Shown here piece by piece: positions 25,440 through 35,289 of a DNA stretch of 58,124 nt. Positions within the stretch are counted from its first letter, which is position 1; each line of letters starts with the position of its first letter. A model generated the notes under the pieces. It did not search any database. It had not been told where the DNA came from and saw nothing but the letters and a program-made list of their open reading frames with translations. The stretch is from Actinomycetes bacterium. Lineage in GTDB: Bacteria > Actinomycetota > Actinomycetes > Streptosporangiales > Streptosporangiaceae. The position numbers and the translations under genes were made by a program. The DNA lies in assembly GCA_025964575.1 (NCBI GenBank), contig JAOPYO010000361.1, positions 1-58,124 of the forward strand. Direction: 5' to 3'.

Positions 25440-26207
25440 TCAGCCCGGGGAAACCCAATGGGCGGCGACGTCGCGTGACAGCGCGCGGGCCGCCGTGACG
25501 ACCGCGGGCGCCAGCCGGCGCGGATCGGCCGTGCTGTTGCGGGCGACGATGGAGAGGGCGGCCGCGACCCGCTGGTCGGCGTCGCGGACGGGGGCGGCCA
25601 CCGAGCAGGATCCGAGGGTCATCTCCTCCCGGGTGACCGCGAAGCCCCTGCCGCGGATCTCCCGCAGATGTGCGCGAAGCCGGTCGGGGTCGGTGATGGT
25701 GTGCGGCGTATGCGCGGGCAGCCCCTCGGCGATGGCCTTCTCCGCAACCTCCTCTGCGGCGAACGCGAGCAGCACCTTGCCCACACCGGTGGCGTGCAGG
25801 GACAGCTCAGCGCCCACGCGGGTCACGATGGGCACGGAACGGGGTCCCCGGAGTCGTTCGAGGTAGAGGGCCTTGCCCTCGCGGAGCAGCGCGAGCTGCA
25901 CGTTCTCGTGGGTGACCTCGTACAGGTCCTCCATATGGGGCAGGGCGAGCTCACGCAGACCGGCGGCGGCCGAGGCCTGAGCGCCGATCCGCCACAACCG
26001 GATGCCGATCTCGTAGGTGCCGTCGAGGCGGCGCTGGAGAAAACCACCGCCGGTCAGCTCGCCGATGAGCCGGTGGCCCGTGGCCAGCGGCAGACCGGCA
26101 TGCCGGCAGATCTCGGTCAGGGTGAGGCCGAGGTCGCCGGGTGTGAAGGCGTCGAGGATCGCCATCACTTTGCCGGTCACACTCGGGGATCGCTCCATAA
26201 CTGCCAT
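25440..26207 (-). CDS. IclR family transcriptional regulator
   Basis: The 255-residue protein has an N-terminal winged helix (TLTEICRHAGLPLATGHRLIGELTGGGFLQRR) and the IclR effector domain with RVGAELSLHATGVGKVLLAFA and the closing FAVTREEMTLGSCSVAAPV...AALSIVA blocks. Such regulators usually control catabolic genes for small acids or aromatics. No metabolic operon is adjacent (DoxX downstream, sensor kinase upstream, all on the minus strand), so its target lies elsewhere or is itself. Start 26207 or 26198. Confidence 0.9.
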   Translation of the reverse strand: MAVMERSPSVTGKVMAILDAFTPGDLGLTLTEICRHAGLPLATGHRLIGELTGGGFLQRRLDGTYEIGIRLWRIGAQASAAAGLRELALPHMEDLYEVTHENVQLALLREGKALYLERLRGPRSVPIVTRVGAELSLHATGVGKVLLAFAAEEVAEKAIAEGLPAHTPHTITDPDRLRAHLREIRGRGFAVTREEMTLGSCSVAAPVRDADQRVAAALSIVARNSTADPRRLAPAVVTAARALSRDVAAHWVSPG

Positions 26208-26278
26208 AGTGGTCCATTTTCGGTTGAGCAGAACACTCTCGTCAGGTCAAGGAGACGGCCTTCGCCTCCCCCTGCCCG

Positions 26279-27760
26279 CTACAGCCGCTCGTCCTCGATC
26301 GGGAGGAATACCTGGAATCGGGTGTCGCCCGGCGTGGACTGCACCCGGATGTCCCCATGATGCTTGTTGACAACGATGCGATAGGAGATGTCCAGGCCGA
26401 GGCCGGTGCCCTCGCCGACCGGTTTCGTGGTGAAGAACGGTTCGAAGATCCGCGGCCGGATCTCCGGCGTGATACCGGACCCGGTGTCGGACACCTCGAC
26501 GACGAGCCGGTCATGGTCACGCCCGGTGCGGAGGGTGAGGGTTCCGGTCTGGCCCATCGCGCCGACCGCGTTGTCGATGAGATTGGTCCACACCTGGTTG
26601 AGCTCGGCGGCATAGGCGGGGATGTGCGGCAGCGTCCGGTCGTAGTCCTTGACCGTCCGTACCCCGGAGGGGATCTTCGCCTGCATCATCACCAGCGTGG
26701 CGTCGAGCAGTTCGTGTACATCGACGATCTGGTGCGGGGCCCGGTCGATCTGGGAATACTGCTTGGCGGCCCCGACCAGCGTGGAGATACGGGTGACCGC
26801 GTCGTCGATCTCCCCCATGAGCAGCTCGGATTCGATCGTGTACGTGAGCCATCGGACGGCCGCCTCGAGGTTCGCCTCGCCGAGCGCGCCGGTGATCTGG
26901 TCCAGCCACGGCGCGTCGATGCCCCCGGCGACGAGGGTCGGGGCGAGGTCCCAGCCGCCCACGACGTCGTGGTCGTCCAGCCAGTCGCCGAGCGCGTCCT
27001 CGGCATCGGAGGTCGCCATCGCTGACAGGGGCGGCGCGGCGGCGATCCGCTTGACGGCCGCGTCCTGCAGTTCCACGAGGTCGTGCAGTTGTGTGCCGTC
27101 GAGCCTGCCATCGGCGATCATGGCGAGTTTGTGGCGCATGCCGGCGACCCGCTCGCGCAGCACGGCGGTGGCCCGTACCGCCGCGGCCGCCGGGTTGTTC
27201 AGCTCGTGGGTCAGCCCGGCGGACAGCGAGCCGAGCGCGATCAGCCGCTCCCGCTCGCCGATGATCGCCTGGTTGTTGCGCATGCTGAGGAACAGGCCCT
27301 CCAGCAGGTGCATCGCCATCGGGAACCACTCACGTATCGAGTCGGCGAAGATATCTGCGGGCAGCTCGAACAACTCTGCGTCGGTGACGGCGCGCATGCT
27401 GTTGGGATAGACCTGATGGTCCTGCTCGACACCGTCGACGAGATACGCCTGGGTGATGCCGGCGTAGACGCCCCGCTGCTCGGTGCGGACGATCTCGACC
27501 TCGTCGCCCCGGACGCGGCGGCTCATGGAGATGGTGCCGCTCAGCAACACGAAGAAGCAGGTCGCCGGCTCCCCTTCGGTGAAGATGTCGGTCCCACCCG
27601 CCCAGCGTTCCACCCGGCCCTGCTCCGCCAGCCGTTCCAGCTGGCTCTCGTCGAGCGACTCGAACAGGAAGAGCGTGCGCAGCTCCTCGGGGGTCAGCCG
27701 TTGGCCCTCGAGGAATCGCAGCTCGTTTCCCGAGATCGGCCGCTCACTCGTGCCGGTCAT
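26279..27760 (-). CDS. Histidine kinase with N-terminal cyclic-nucleotide-binding domain
   Basis: The 493-residue protein begins with a cNMP/Crp-like sensor domain (residues 30-145: [37 protein letters not shown]), then a dimerisation domain with phospho-acceptor His 185 in [10 protein letters not shown]. It ends in an HATPase domain with [16 protein letters not shown] and GTGLGLDIS. There is no membrane segment, so it senses a cytoplasmic signal. ATG 27760 has GGTGG upstream. It starts 19 bases after the response-regulator fusion stops, so the two form one operon and probably one phosphorelay. Confidence 0.9.
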   Translation of the reverse strand: MTGTSERPISGNELRFLEGQRLTPEELRTLFLFESLDESQLERLAEQGRVERWAGGTDIFTEGEPATCFFVLLSGTISMSRRVRGDEVEIVRTEQRGVYAGITQAYLVDGVEQDHQVYPNSMRAVTDAELFELPADIFADSIREWFPMAMHLLEGLFLSMRNNQAIIGERERLIALGSLSAGLTHELNNPAAAAVRATAVLRERVAGMRHKLAMIADGRLDGTQLHDLVELQDAAVKRIAAAPPLSAMATSDAEDALGDWLDDHDVVGGWDLAPTLVAGGIDAPWLDQITGALGEANLEAAVRWLTYTIESELLMGEIDDAVTRISTLVGAAKQYSQIDRAPHQIVDVHELLDATLVMMQAKIPSGVRTVKDYDRTLPHIPAYAAELNQVWTNLIDNAVGAMGQTGTLTLRTGRDHDRLVVEVSDTGSGITPEIRPRIFEPFFTTKPVGEGTGLGLDISYRIVVNKHHGDIRVQSTPGDTRFQVFLPIEDERL

Positions 27761-27779
27761 ACCGCCACCTTCGTCCGGG

Positions 27780-29438
27780 TCATTGCGCCTCCAGGTAACG
27801 GTGAGCCAGCGACACCGCCATCGCACCCTCGCCGACCGCGGACGCGACGCGTTTGACCGAATCGGCCCGTACGTCGCCGGCGGCGAAGACACCCGGCGCG
27901 CTGCACTCCAGGTGGTAGGGGTCACGGGGCAGGAACCACCCTGCGGGCCGCCGCCCCTCGACCAGGAGGTCGGGCCCGGTCAGCACGAAACCGCGCCGAT
28001 CGCGGGCGACCACTCCCTCGAGCCAGTCGGTGTGCGGCTCGGCACCGATGAAGATGAACAGCCATGAGGTGTCGACCGTGCGGGTCTCGTGCGTGCGCGG
28101 GTCGCACAGCGTCAGCCGCTCCAGATGCCCGGTGCCCTCGCCGCAGACCACCTCGGTGTGCGGATGCACCTCGATGTTGGCGATGCCCTCGATCTGCGCG
28201 ATCAAGTATTGCGACATCGACCGCCGGAGGTCGCCACCGCGGATGAGGACGTGCACGCGCTCGGCGTAGCGGGCGAAGTGCACCGCCGCCTGTCCGGCGG
28301 AGTTGGCGCCTCCGACGATGTAGATCTCCTCGCCCGTGCAGCTGGGCGCCTCGGTCGACGCCGAACCGTAGAACACACCACGACCGGTCAGATCGGACAG
28401 GCCTGGCGCGTTCAGCATGCGGTAGGACACGCCGGTCGCCAGCACCACCGTGTGGGACGCGATGGCGGAGCCGTTGGCGAACCGCAACAGGCGGGTCGAT
28501 CCGGCGCACTCGAGACCGACGACCTCACGAGCGCTGAGCAACTCGGCGCCGAACTTCAACGCCTGCCGGCGGGCACGTTCGGTCAGCTGCTTCCCGGACA
28601 CCCCGTCCGGGAAGCCCAGGTAGTTCTCGATCCGGCTGCTCTGGCCGGCCTGCCCGCCGGTCGCCCGCTGCTCCACGAGGACCGTCCGCAGTCCTTCCGA
28701 CGCACCGTAGACGGCCGCGCCCAGCCCTGCGGGCCCGGCGCCGACGACCACGAGGTCGTAGAAGTCCGCGGTAGGGGTGGTGGTCAGCCCGACGTGCCGG
28801 GCCAGATCCGCCTCGGACGGGTTGACCAGCGACTTGCCGTCGGAGGTGATGACCAGCGGCACGTCGTCGGGTGTCAGGCCCGCGGCCGACAGCAGGCGTC
28901 CCCCTTCCGGCTCGTCGGACAGCAACCATCGGTAGGGCACGAGGTTGCGGGCCAGGAAGTCACGCACCGTGAACGACGGGGCCGACCAGCGGTGCCCGAC
29001 GACCCGGGTCTCGGTGATCGTCGGGTCGGAGGTGGCCAGCCACACCTCCAGAAGCGCGTCGACCACCGGATAGAGATTCTCCTCCGGCGGGTTCCAGGGC
29101 TTGAGCAGATAATGATCAAGGTCGACGACGTTGATGGCATCGATGGCCGCGTCGGTGTCGGCGTACGCGGTCAGCAGCACACGGCGGGCCAGCGGGAAGA
29201 GATCCATCGCGGCCTCGAGGAACTGGATGCCGTTCATCTGCGGCATCCGGTAGTCGGCGAGCATCAGTGCGACCTGCTCGCCGCGCAGTTTGATCTCGCG
29301 AAGCGCCTCCAGAGCCGACTCTCCGGAGTCGGCCCGGACCACGCGATAGTGCTCACCGTAGCGACGCCGGACGTCACGAGCCACTGCTCGGGAGACGGCC
29401 GGGTCGTCGTCGATGGTCAGGATCGCCGGATTCGCCAT
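27780..29438 (-). CDS. Response regulator fused to thioredoxin-reductase-like flavoprotein
   Basis: Residues 1-130 are a receiver domain: acidic D10-D12, phospho-acceptor Asp 62 in MLADYRMPQMNG and Lys 113 in LLKPW. Residues 135-220 form a linker that resembles a thioredoxin/NrdH-like segment. Residues 226-552 are an FAD/NAD(P)H reductase with GAGPAGLGAA (233), IVGGANSAGQAA and the FAD-closing FAAGDVRADSVKRVASAVGEGA. The redox CxxC of thioredoxin reductases is absent: the matching place reads GSASTEAPSC (358-367), so it cannot reduce thioredoxin in the classic way. Fusions of this type are known next to cNMP-binding kinases, as here. Confidence 0.9.
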   Translation of the reverse strand: MANPAILTIDDDPAVSRAVARDVRRRYGEHYRVVRADSGESALEALREIKLRGEQVALMLADYRMPQMNGIQFLEAAMDLFPLARRVLLTAYADTDAAIDAINVVDLDHYLLKPWNPPEENLYPVVDALLEVWLATSDPTITETRVVGHRWSAPSFTVRDFLARNLVPYRWLLSDEPEGGRLLSAAGLTPDDVPLVITSDGKSLVNPSEADLARHVGLTTTPTADFYDLVVVGAGPAGLGAAVYGASEGLRTVLVEQRATGGQAGQSSRIENYLGFPDGVSGKQLTERARRQALKFGAELLSAREVVGLECAGSTRLLRFANGSAIASHTVVLATGVSYRMLNAPGLSDLTGRGVFYGSASTEAPSCTGEEIYIVGGANSAGQAAVHFARYAERVHVLIRGGDLRRSMSQYLIAQIEGIANIEVHPHTEVVCGEGTGHLERLTLCDPRTHETRTVDTSWLFIFIGAEPHTDWLEGVVARDRRGFVLTGPDLLVEGRRPAGWFLPRDPYHLECSAPGVFAAGDVRADSVKRVASAVGEGAMAVSLAHRYLEAQ

Positions 29439-29476
29439 GAATCAATCAAAACATGCTGCAGCGGTCGACTGGTCGA

Positions 29477-29902
29477 TCAGTGTGCCTCTTCCGGGGCGTA
29501 GGCCAGGAGCCGACCGGCGAATCCGTCATCGTCTCCCGCGGACCGATACGAGATCGGCTCTCCCGGGACATGGTCGGCGAGGTCCTCCCCCGCGGCGATC
29601 CTGACCACGAGACCCGCGAAGTGCTCGGGGGCGGGCAGGACTCCACCGCCGAACTGACCATGCTCGAAGTCCTCCGAGGGCCACCCTCCGATCCGCCGGG
29701 AGTAACCCCACCCATGCTCCTCGGTCCACCCCAGGTCCAGCGGTTCGATGAATCCTCGCCGCCCGAGCACGAGTGCCTCGACGGACCCCGTCAGCACCGC
29801 GGCTTCCGCGACGTCGACGGCCGCGATCTCCACGCCGAAAGACTGGAGGGCGGCTTCACACGCTCCGAGATATCCCACCTGCGCCCACTGCGACCTGCTC
29901 AT
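29477..29902 (-). CDS. DUF6292-like protein
   Basis: A 141-residue protein with a central WTEEHGWGYS strand pair and a following VLPAPEHFAGLVVRIAAGEDL helix, the pattern of DUF6292 proteins that abound in actinobacteria without known function. No signal or membrane segment. GGGAG precedes ATG 29902. It lies 38 bases upstream of the response-regulator fusion on the same strand and may be the first gene of that operon. The family label is tentative. Confidence 0.6.
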   Translation of the reverse strand: MSRSQWAQVGYLGACEAALQSFGVEIAAVDVAEAAVLTGSVEALVLGRRGFIEPLDLGWTEEHGWGYSRRIGGWPSEDFEHGQFGGGVLPAPEHFAGLVVRIAAGEDLADHVPGEPISYRSAGDDDGFAGRLLAYAPEEAH

Positions 29903-30052
29903 CGGCCACTCCCGTCATCGCCGCACACCACGGTCACCCCTGGACCTGCCGCCCCACCGCGCTCCACCTCGGGCACCTGCCCGAGAGCTCGAATTCCACC
30001 GTAGACCTGACTCCGCTGGACAGCAGGGCATCGGATATGAATACTCGCAATC

Positions 30053-30592
30053 ATGGACGGTCAGCCCTCGTATCCTCTGCGGGCGTCCGACGTTGAGCGC
30101 GATCATGCTCTTGAGGTGCTGCGCGATCGCGTGGCCGAGGGACGCATGTCGACCGATACCTTCGAACGCCGGGTCGATCAGGTGCTCCGGGCCCGCAGCC
30201 AGGTCGAGCTGGCCGACATCGTCCATGATCTTCCGCCGCGCAGCAACCTCATCAACCGGCTGACCGGGCTCGTGTCCTCGTTCTCCTCGGTGACCGCCCG
30301 GGTCGAGTCGGCCTGGCGCGCTCCGCGGCTCCCGCGCTTCGCGCTGCCGCCGGCCGGGCTGAGCCGCATCCTCATCGGCCGCGCCCCCGGCTGCCAGTTC
30401 GTGCTCACCGACCTGACCGTCTCCAGGTTCCACGCGGAGCTCTACCGCGGCGACGGCGGCTGGATGATCTCCGATCTGGGCTCGATGAACGGCACCCGGG
30501 TGAACGGCTGGCGGCTGACCGGCCCGGCCGTGGTCCGCCCCGGCGACGAGATCGGCTTCGGAAACCTCACCTTCATCGTCGCGTCACACTGA
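30053..30592 (+). CDS. DUF1707 and FHA domain protein
   Basis: The 179-residue protein joins an N-terminal DUF1707 helix pair (LRASDVERDHALEVLRDRVAEGRM...FERRVDQVL) to a C-terminal forkhead-associated domain. The FHA phosphothreonine-binding residues are visible: IGRAPGCQFVL (Gly-Arg), VSRFHAEL (Ser...His) and SMNGTRVNG (Asn-Gly). FHA domains bind Thr-phosphorylated partners of Ser/Thr kinases. DUF1707 is usually at the N terminus of small membrane proteins, but here no membrane segment is present. It stands alone upstream of the sugar operon. Confidence 0.9.
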   Translation: MDGQPSYPLRASDVERDHALEVLRDRVAEGRMSTDTFERRVDQVLRARSQVELADIVHDLPPRSNLINRLTGLVSSFSSVTARVESAWRAPRLPRFALPPAGLSRILIGRAPGCQFVLTDLTVSRFHAELYRGDGGWMISDLGSMNGTRVNGWRLTGPAVVRPGDEIGFGNLTFIVASH

Positions 30593-30637
30593 CGGACCAC
30601 CTCTCGGACAAGTAAGCAACGATCCGGTATACCCCTC

Positions 30638-30693
30638 TTGACGCATTCGGAAGGGACCTTTACCTTCCTCGCAAGGTTAGGAAACTTTCTTAA
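30638..30693 (+). promoter_or_regulatory. Promoter and ROK operator of the GH4 sugar operon
   Basis: TTGACG (30638-30643) and TACCTT (30661-30666) are spaced by 17 bases. The near-perfect palindrome TTAGGAAACTTTCTTAA (30677-30693) lies just downstream, where a bound repressor would block transcription. The same palindrome type, TTAAGAAACTGTCCTAA, lies before the second ROK gene at 51501-51517. Confidence 0.7.
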
Positions 30694-30735
30694 CGCCGCT
30701 TCATCACATGGCGCCCGACCTGCGAAGGAGGCGGA

Positions 30736-32025
30736 GTGACCATCCCCGTGCCGGGCACGCCGAGCCTTCTGCGCGCCATCAACGACCGGGCGGCGCTCGA
30801 GATGCTCCTCGTCCACGGCCCGCTCACCCGTCCCGAGCTGGGGAGCCTGACCGGCCTGTCCAAGCCCACCGCGTCCCAGCTGCTGTCCCGGCTGGAGCAG
30901 GCCGGGCTGGTCGTGCTGGATGGGATCCGGGAGGGCTTCACCGGGCGCACCGCGGAGGTCTACCGGATCAACCCGACGGCGGCTCACGTCGCGGGACTGG
31001 ACGTCTCGCCGGCACGGATCCACGCCGCCATCGCCGATCTCACCGGCACCGTGATCGGTGAGCACACGCTGCCCACACCAGGCCGGACCCACGTGGACGC
31101 CGTGGCCCGCACCCGGGCCGCCACCGAAGGTGCCGCCCAGGTAGCGGGCGTCCGGCTCGGGGAGCTGAACCGGATCGTCATCGGCATCCAGGGCGCCCTC
31201 AACCCCTCGACCGGGCGGCTGGCCTACGCCGCCCACCTCCCCGGCTGGCACCTGCCCGACCTCACCGGCCGGCTGTCCGGGGGGCTGGGCCTGCCTGTCG
31301 CCATCGAGAACGACGTCAATCTGGCCGCACTCGCCGAGCTCGACCACGGGCAGGCCACCGAGGCCCGCGACTTCGTCCTGTTGTGGGTGAGCGATGGCAT
31401 CGGCCTGGCGGTGGTGCTCGATCGCACGCTGCACCGGGGGGCCCACGGCGGAGCGGGCGAGGTGGCCTACATGCCCCTGGCCGGAGCTCCGCTCGTCCGC
31501 GGCGGACGGTGGGCCCACACCGGCGGTGTGCAACAAGCGGCCGGGCATCCGGCGGTCCTCAAGCTGATGCGGTCGCACGGGTTCCGCGGCACCGACGCCG
31601 TCAAGGCCGTCGGCCGGGCCACGGCCGCGCTGGACCGGCGCCCCGCACCCGCCGTCTCCGGGGCGCCGACCGCGCCCGGCACCGCGAGCCGTACCTCGGC
31701 CGCTGCGAGACGTACCTCGGAACGGGCCGCCGAAGAGGGCGACCGGGCCACGGCCGCGCTGACCGAGCTGGCCACCCGGCTGGGCGTCGCGCTGGCCAAC
31801 GTGGTCGCCGTGGTCGACCCCGAATTGATCGTCCTCTCCGGCGACGTCCTGCTCGCCGGCGGAGAGGCGTTGCGCTCGCTCATCGAGCGTGAACTGCAAA
31901 CGATGACCGTCCCCAGGCCACGGCTCCGGCTCAGCTCGGTCGACGGCAATGCGGTCCTGGCCGGGGCCCTGCATCTCGCCCTGACCCAGACCCGCGACCA
32001 AGTCTTCTCCAGCACCGTCACGTAG
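30736..32025 (+). CDS. ROK family transcriptional repressor (operon 1)
   Basis: The 429-residue protein has an N-terminal winged helix (LTRPELGSLTGLSKPTASQL) and a ROK sugar-kinase-like domain (IENDVNLAALAELDHG, VVDPELIVLSGDV). The zinc motif CxCGxxGCxE of typical ROK proteins is missing, and residues 300-330 contain an Ala/Arg/Thr-rich insert. It is a paralogue of the ROK gene at 50242-51450, with nearly the same recognition helix. GTG 30736 follows GAAGGAGG. First gene of the sugar operon, so it is expected to repress its own transcription until the sugar inducer binds. Confidence 0.9.
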   Translation: MTIPVPGTPSLLRAINDRAALEMLLVHGPLTRPELGSLTGLSKPTASQLLSRLEQAGLVVLDGIREGFTGRTAEVYRINPTAAHVAGLDVSPARIHAAIADLTGTVIGEHTLPTPGRTHVDAVARTRAATEGAAQVAGVRLGELNRIVIGIQGALNPSTGRLAYAAHLPGWHLPDLTGRLSGGLGLPVAIENDVNLAALAELDHGQATEARDFVLLWVSDGIGLAVVLDRTLHRGAHGGAGEVAYMPLAGAPLVRGGRWAHTGGVQQAAGHPAVLKLMRSHGFRGTDAVKAVGRATAALDRRPAPAVSGAPTAPGTASRTSAAARRTSERAAEEGDRATAALTELATRLGVALANVVAVVDPELIVLSGDVLLAGGEALRSLIERELQTMTVPRPRLRLSSVDGNAVLAGALHLALTQTRDQVFSSTVT

Positions 32026-32064
32026 TCCCTCCAAAAACGTCGTCCCCCCAGAAGGAGAACCGGA

Positions 32065-33393
32065 GTGCGTACATCACTGCGCCGGATCGCGATGGCCACG
32101 GCCGCCGCGGGACTGGCACTGACGTCGGCGTGTACCGCCGGCAGCAGCTCGACGAACACCAACGCCGGGCCCAAGGCCGACGCGCCGCAGACCATCACGG
32201 TCTGGCACGGCTGGACCGCCGACCACGAGGTGCAGGCGATCACAGATGCCACTGCGGCGTTCCACACGGCGCACCCGAACATCACCGTCAAACTGGTCAA
32301 GGGCATCCAGGACGACAAGATCACACAGGCGATCCGGGGTGGTAACCCGCCGGACGTGGTCTCCTCCTTCACCACTGACAGCCTCGGCGCCTGGTGCCAC
32401 AGCGGCGCCTGGCAGGACCTCGGCCCCTGGCTCAAGAAGGACAAGGTCGACACCAAGCAGTTCCCGACGGCGATCCTGAACTACACCCAGTACAAGGGCA
32501 CCCAGTGTGCGATGCCGCTGCTGGCCGACACCTACGGGCTCTACTACAACAAGACCCTGCTCGGGAAGAACCCGGTCCCCAAGACCGCGAGCGAGCTCAC
32601 CGCGCTGGCCAAGAAGCTCACCACGTTCAATCCGGACGGGTCGATCAAGGTCGCCGGGTTCATCCCGTCGGCCGCGTACTACGAGATGATCCCGGACCGG
32701 ATCGGGCCGACCTTCGGCATCACCTGGTTCGGCCCGGACGGCAAGTCCAGCGTCGCCACCGATCCCGCGTTCAAGGCCTACGCCAAGTGGGACAAGGACC
32801 TGGTCGACTTCTACGGCTATGCCAAGCTGCAGAAGTTCATCCACGGCCTAGGCCAGGAATTCGAGAAGAACAACCCGTTCGAGGCCGGCAAGGTCGCGAT
32901 GAGCATCGACGGCGAGTGGCGCACCAAGTTCATCGCCGAGGAGGCGCCCAAGCTGGACTACGGCACCGCCCCCGTGGTCACCGCGGACGACAAGACCAAC
33001 GTGTACGGCGGCGGCTTCCTGAGCGGCACGCTCATCGGCATCCCCAAGGGTTCCCCGCACGCTCAGGCCGCGTGGGAGTACATCAAGTACCTCACGACCA
33101 ACACCGACTCCCTGGTCGGCTTCGCCAACGCGCTCGGCAACGTGCCCAGCACCTTCGCGTCTGCGGCCTCGCCCAACCTGAAGCTGCCGGCCCAGTTCCA
33201 GACCTTCGCCGACATCTTCAAGAACCCCAACAGCAAGAGCAGCCCGCCGACCATCAACGGCAACACCTACATCACCGACGCCCAGAAGTTCATGGCCGAG
33301 CAGTGGGAGGCCGGCAAGGTGCCCGACCTCGACAAGGGCCTCCAGGATCTCGCCGCCAAGACCGACAAGGCGATCCAGCTCGCCGGAGGATGA
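32065..33393 (+). CDS. Sugar ABC transporter substrate-binding lipoprotein
   Basis: The 442-residue lipoprotein has an N-terminal signal with lipobox LTSAC near residue 22 and the family 1 solute-binding pattern (ITVWHGWTADHEVQAITDAT, GNPPDVVSSFTTDSL, DTYGLYYNKTLL, FEAGKVAMSIDGEW). It captures a sugar at the cell surface and delivers it to the two permeases that follow. GTG 32065 is preceded by AGAAGGAGA. The GH4 glycosidase downstream suggests a diglucoside ligand such as cellobiose or a related beta-glucoside; that is inference. Confidence 0.92.
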   Translation: MRTSLRRIAMATAAAGLALTSACTAGSSSTNTNAGPKADAPQTITVWHGWTADHEVQAITDATAAFHTAHPNITVKLVKGIQDDKITQAIRGGNPPDVVSSFTTDSLGAWCHSGAWQDLGPWLKKDKVDTKQFPTAILNYTQYKGTQCAMPLLADTYGLYYNKTLLGKNPVPKTASELTALAKKLTTFNPDGSIKVAGFIPSAAYYEMIPDRIGPTFGITWFGPDGKSSVATDPAFKAYAKWDKDLVDFYGYAKLQKFIHGLGQEFEKNNPFEAGKVAMSIDGEWRTKFIAEEAPKLDYGTAPVVTADDKTNVYGGGFLSGTLIGIPKGSPHAQAAWEYIKYLTTNTDSLVGFANALGNVPSTFASAASPNLKLPAQFQTFADIFKNPNSKSSPPTINGNTYITDAQKFMAEQWEAGKVPDLDKGLQDLAAKTDKAIQLAGG

Positions 33394-33400
33394 CACTGAA

Positions 33401-34393
33401 ATGACCGCCACCACGCTCACGCGGGTGCGGAAGGTGGCGGTGTCGCGTGAGCGACGCCGCCACCGCCTCCGGGTCCTCGCGTACATGTCCCCATGGCTCA
33501 TCGGGTTCTCGGTGTTCTTCGCCTACCCACTCGCCGCGACGTTCTATTTCTCCTTCACCCGCTACGACCTGTTCAACCTCCAGTGGGTGGGCCTGACCAA
33601 CTACAAGTTCCTGCTCCAGGACGAGGACGCCTGGCAGGCCATGCGCAACACCCTGTGGCTGGTCGCCGTCATGGTGCCGCTGCGGCTGCTGTTCGGGCTC
33701 GGCATCGCCCAGCTGCTGACCAAGGTCAAGCAGGGTGGCAACCTGCTGCGGGCGATCTTCTACCTGCCGTATCTGCTGCCGCCCGTGGCCGGCTCGGTCG
33801 CCTTCGTCTTCCTGCTCAACCCGGCGACCGGCCCGATCAACTCGCTGATCGACGGGGTGTTCCTCGATCCCATCAACTGGGTGATCGGTTCCCATCTGCA
33901 CGCGCCGGACTGGTTCAACGACCCCGGATGGTCCAAGCCGGGCCTCACCCTGCTGGCCCTGTGGGGCGTCGGCGATGTGATGATCATCATGCTGGCGTCG
34001 CTGATGGACGTACCGAAGTCGCTGTACGAGGCGGCCTCGATCGACGGGGCCAACTCCTGGCAGCAGTTCCGCCGGATCACGCTTCCGACGATCTCGCCGG
34101 TGCTGATGTTCGCCGCGGTCACCGGGGTCATCCAGTCCCTGCAGTACTTCACTCAGGCGATGGTCGCGGGGAAGGTCGCCAGCGGCCAGACCGACCTTCC
34201 CGGCCAGACGCTGCTGCCCGGCTATCCGAACGGGTCCACGCTGACCTTCCCGCAATGGCTGGTCGACGAGGGCTTCCGGCAGTTCAACATGGGCTACGCC
34301 TCCGTGCTCTCCCTGGTGCTGTTCGCCGTCTCGATCTTCTTCACGATGTTCCTGCTGCGCAGCTTCCGCGCCTTTGATGAGGAGGCCGCATGA
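33401..34393 (+). CDS. Sugar ABC transporter permease, MalF type
   Basis: A 330-residue inner-membrane permease with six or more hydrophobic helices (for example YMSPWLIGFSVFFAYPLAATFYFSF cut in the first 50 residues). The EAA loop that docks the ATPase reads YEAASIDGANSWQQFRRITLP. The periplasmic insertion between helices is longer than in many homologues. Its stop overlaps the ATG of the next permease (ATGA at 34390). Confidence 0.92.
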   Translation: MTATTLTRVRKVAVSRERRRHRLRVLAYMSPWLIGFSVFFAYPLAATFYFSFTRYDLFNLQWVGLTNYKFLLQDEDAWQAMRNTLWLVAVMVPLRLLFGLGIAQLLTKVKQGGNLLRAIFYLPYLLPPVAGSVAFVFLLNPATGPINSLIDGVFLDPINWVIGSHLHAPDWFNDPGWSKPGLTLLALWGVGDVMIIMLASLMDVPKSLYEAASIDGANSWQQFRRITLPTISPVLMFAAVTGVIQSLQYFTQAMVAGKVASGQTDLPGQTLLPGYPNGSTLTFPQWLVDEGFRQFNMGYASVLSLVLFAVSIFFTMFLLRSFRAFDEEAA

Positions 34394-35289
34394 GCACCAC
34401 GGTCCACACTCGGGTACGGGTTCCCGCGCCGGCCGCCCAGGTCTTCCGGGGAGGCCGGCAGAAGACCCGGCGGAAGCTCTACTGGGTCGCCCAGCACTCG
34501 ATCGCGATCGCACTGGCGATCATGTTCCTGGCGCCGCTGTTCTTCATGCTTCTCACCGCGGTGATGAACGACGGCGACGCGCTGACGGGCAAGTTGTGGC
34601 CCGATCGCTGGGAGTGGTCCAACTTCGCCGACGTCTTCGGCGGCGAGATGTGGACCTGGATCCGCAACACCACGCTGTACGCCGTGCTCGGCACGCTGTT
34701 CATGCTGGTGTCGAGTATTCCGGTCGCCTATGCCCTGGCACGGTTCCGTTTCCGTGGGCGCAAGCTCGCCTTCGTGCTGGTCATCTCCACGATGATGCTG
34801 CCGCCGCAGGTCACGGTGGTGCCGCTCTACATCATCTGGTCGCGGTTCCATCTGACCGGGACGCTGTGGCCGCTCATCCTGCCACTGCTGTTCGGCGACG
34901 CCTTCTCGATCTTCCTGCTGCGGCAGTTTCTCATCGGCATCCCCCGGGACTATGCCGACGCCGCCAGGGTCGACGGCTGCGGGGAGTTCCGCACGATGGT
35001 GCGGATCATCCTGCCGATGGCCAGGCCGGCCATCGCCGCGGTCGCGCTGTTCCAGTTCTTCTACTGCTGGAACGACTACTTCGGCCCGCTGGTGTACGCG
35101 AGCCAGGACCCGAGCAACTGGACGCTCGCGATCGGGCTGGCGTCCTTCCGGGCCCAGCACCACGTGGAGTGGAATCTCACGATGGCCGCGACGCTGGTCA
35201 CCGTCGCACCGGTGATCCTCTTGTTCTTCGTGGCCCAGAAGGCCTTCCTGCAAGGCATCACCATCAAGTCGACAGGAGTGAAGGGTTGA
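34390..35289 (+). CDS. Sugar ABC transporter permease, MalG type
   Basis: The 299-residue partner permease, with six helices and the EAA loop YADAARVDGCGEFRTMVRIILP. The C terminus (FFVAQKAFLQGITIKSTGVKG) is the standard MalG ending. No ATPase gene follows; the complex probably uses the MsiK-type protein encoded at 56599. The TGA overlaps a possible TTG start of a 35-residue peptide (TTGA). Confidence 0.92.
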   Translation: MSTTVHTRVRVPAPAAQVFRGGRQKTRRKLYWVAQHSIAIALAIMFLAPLFFMLLTAVMNDGDALTGKLWPDRWEWSNFADVFGGEMWTWIRNTTLYAVLGTLFMLVSSIPVAYALARFRFRGRKLAFVLVISTMMLPPQVTVVPLYIIWSRFHLTGTLWPLILPLLFGDAFSIFLLRQFLIGIPRDYADAARVDGCGEFRTMVRIILPMARPAIAAVALFQFFYCWNDYFGPLVYASQDPSNWTLAIGLASFRAQHHVEWNLTMAATLVTVAPVILLFFVAQKAFLQGITIKSTGVKG

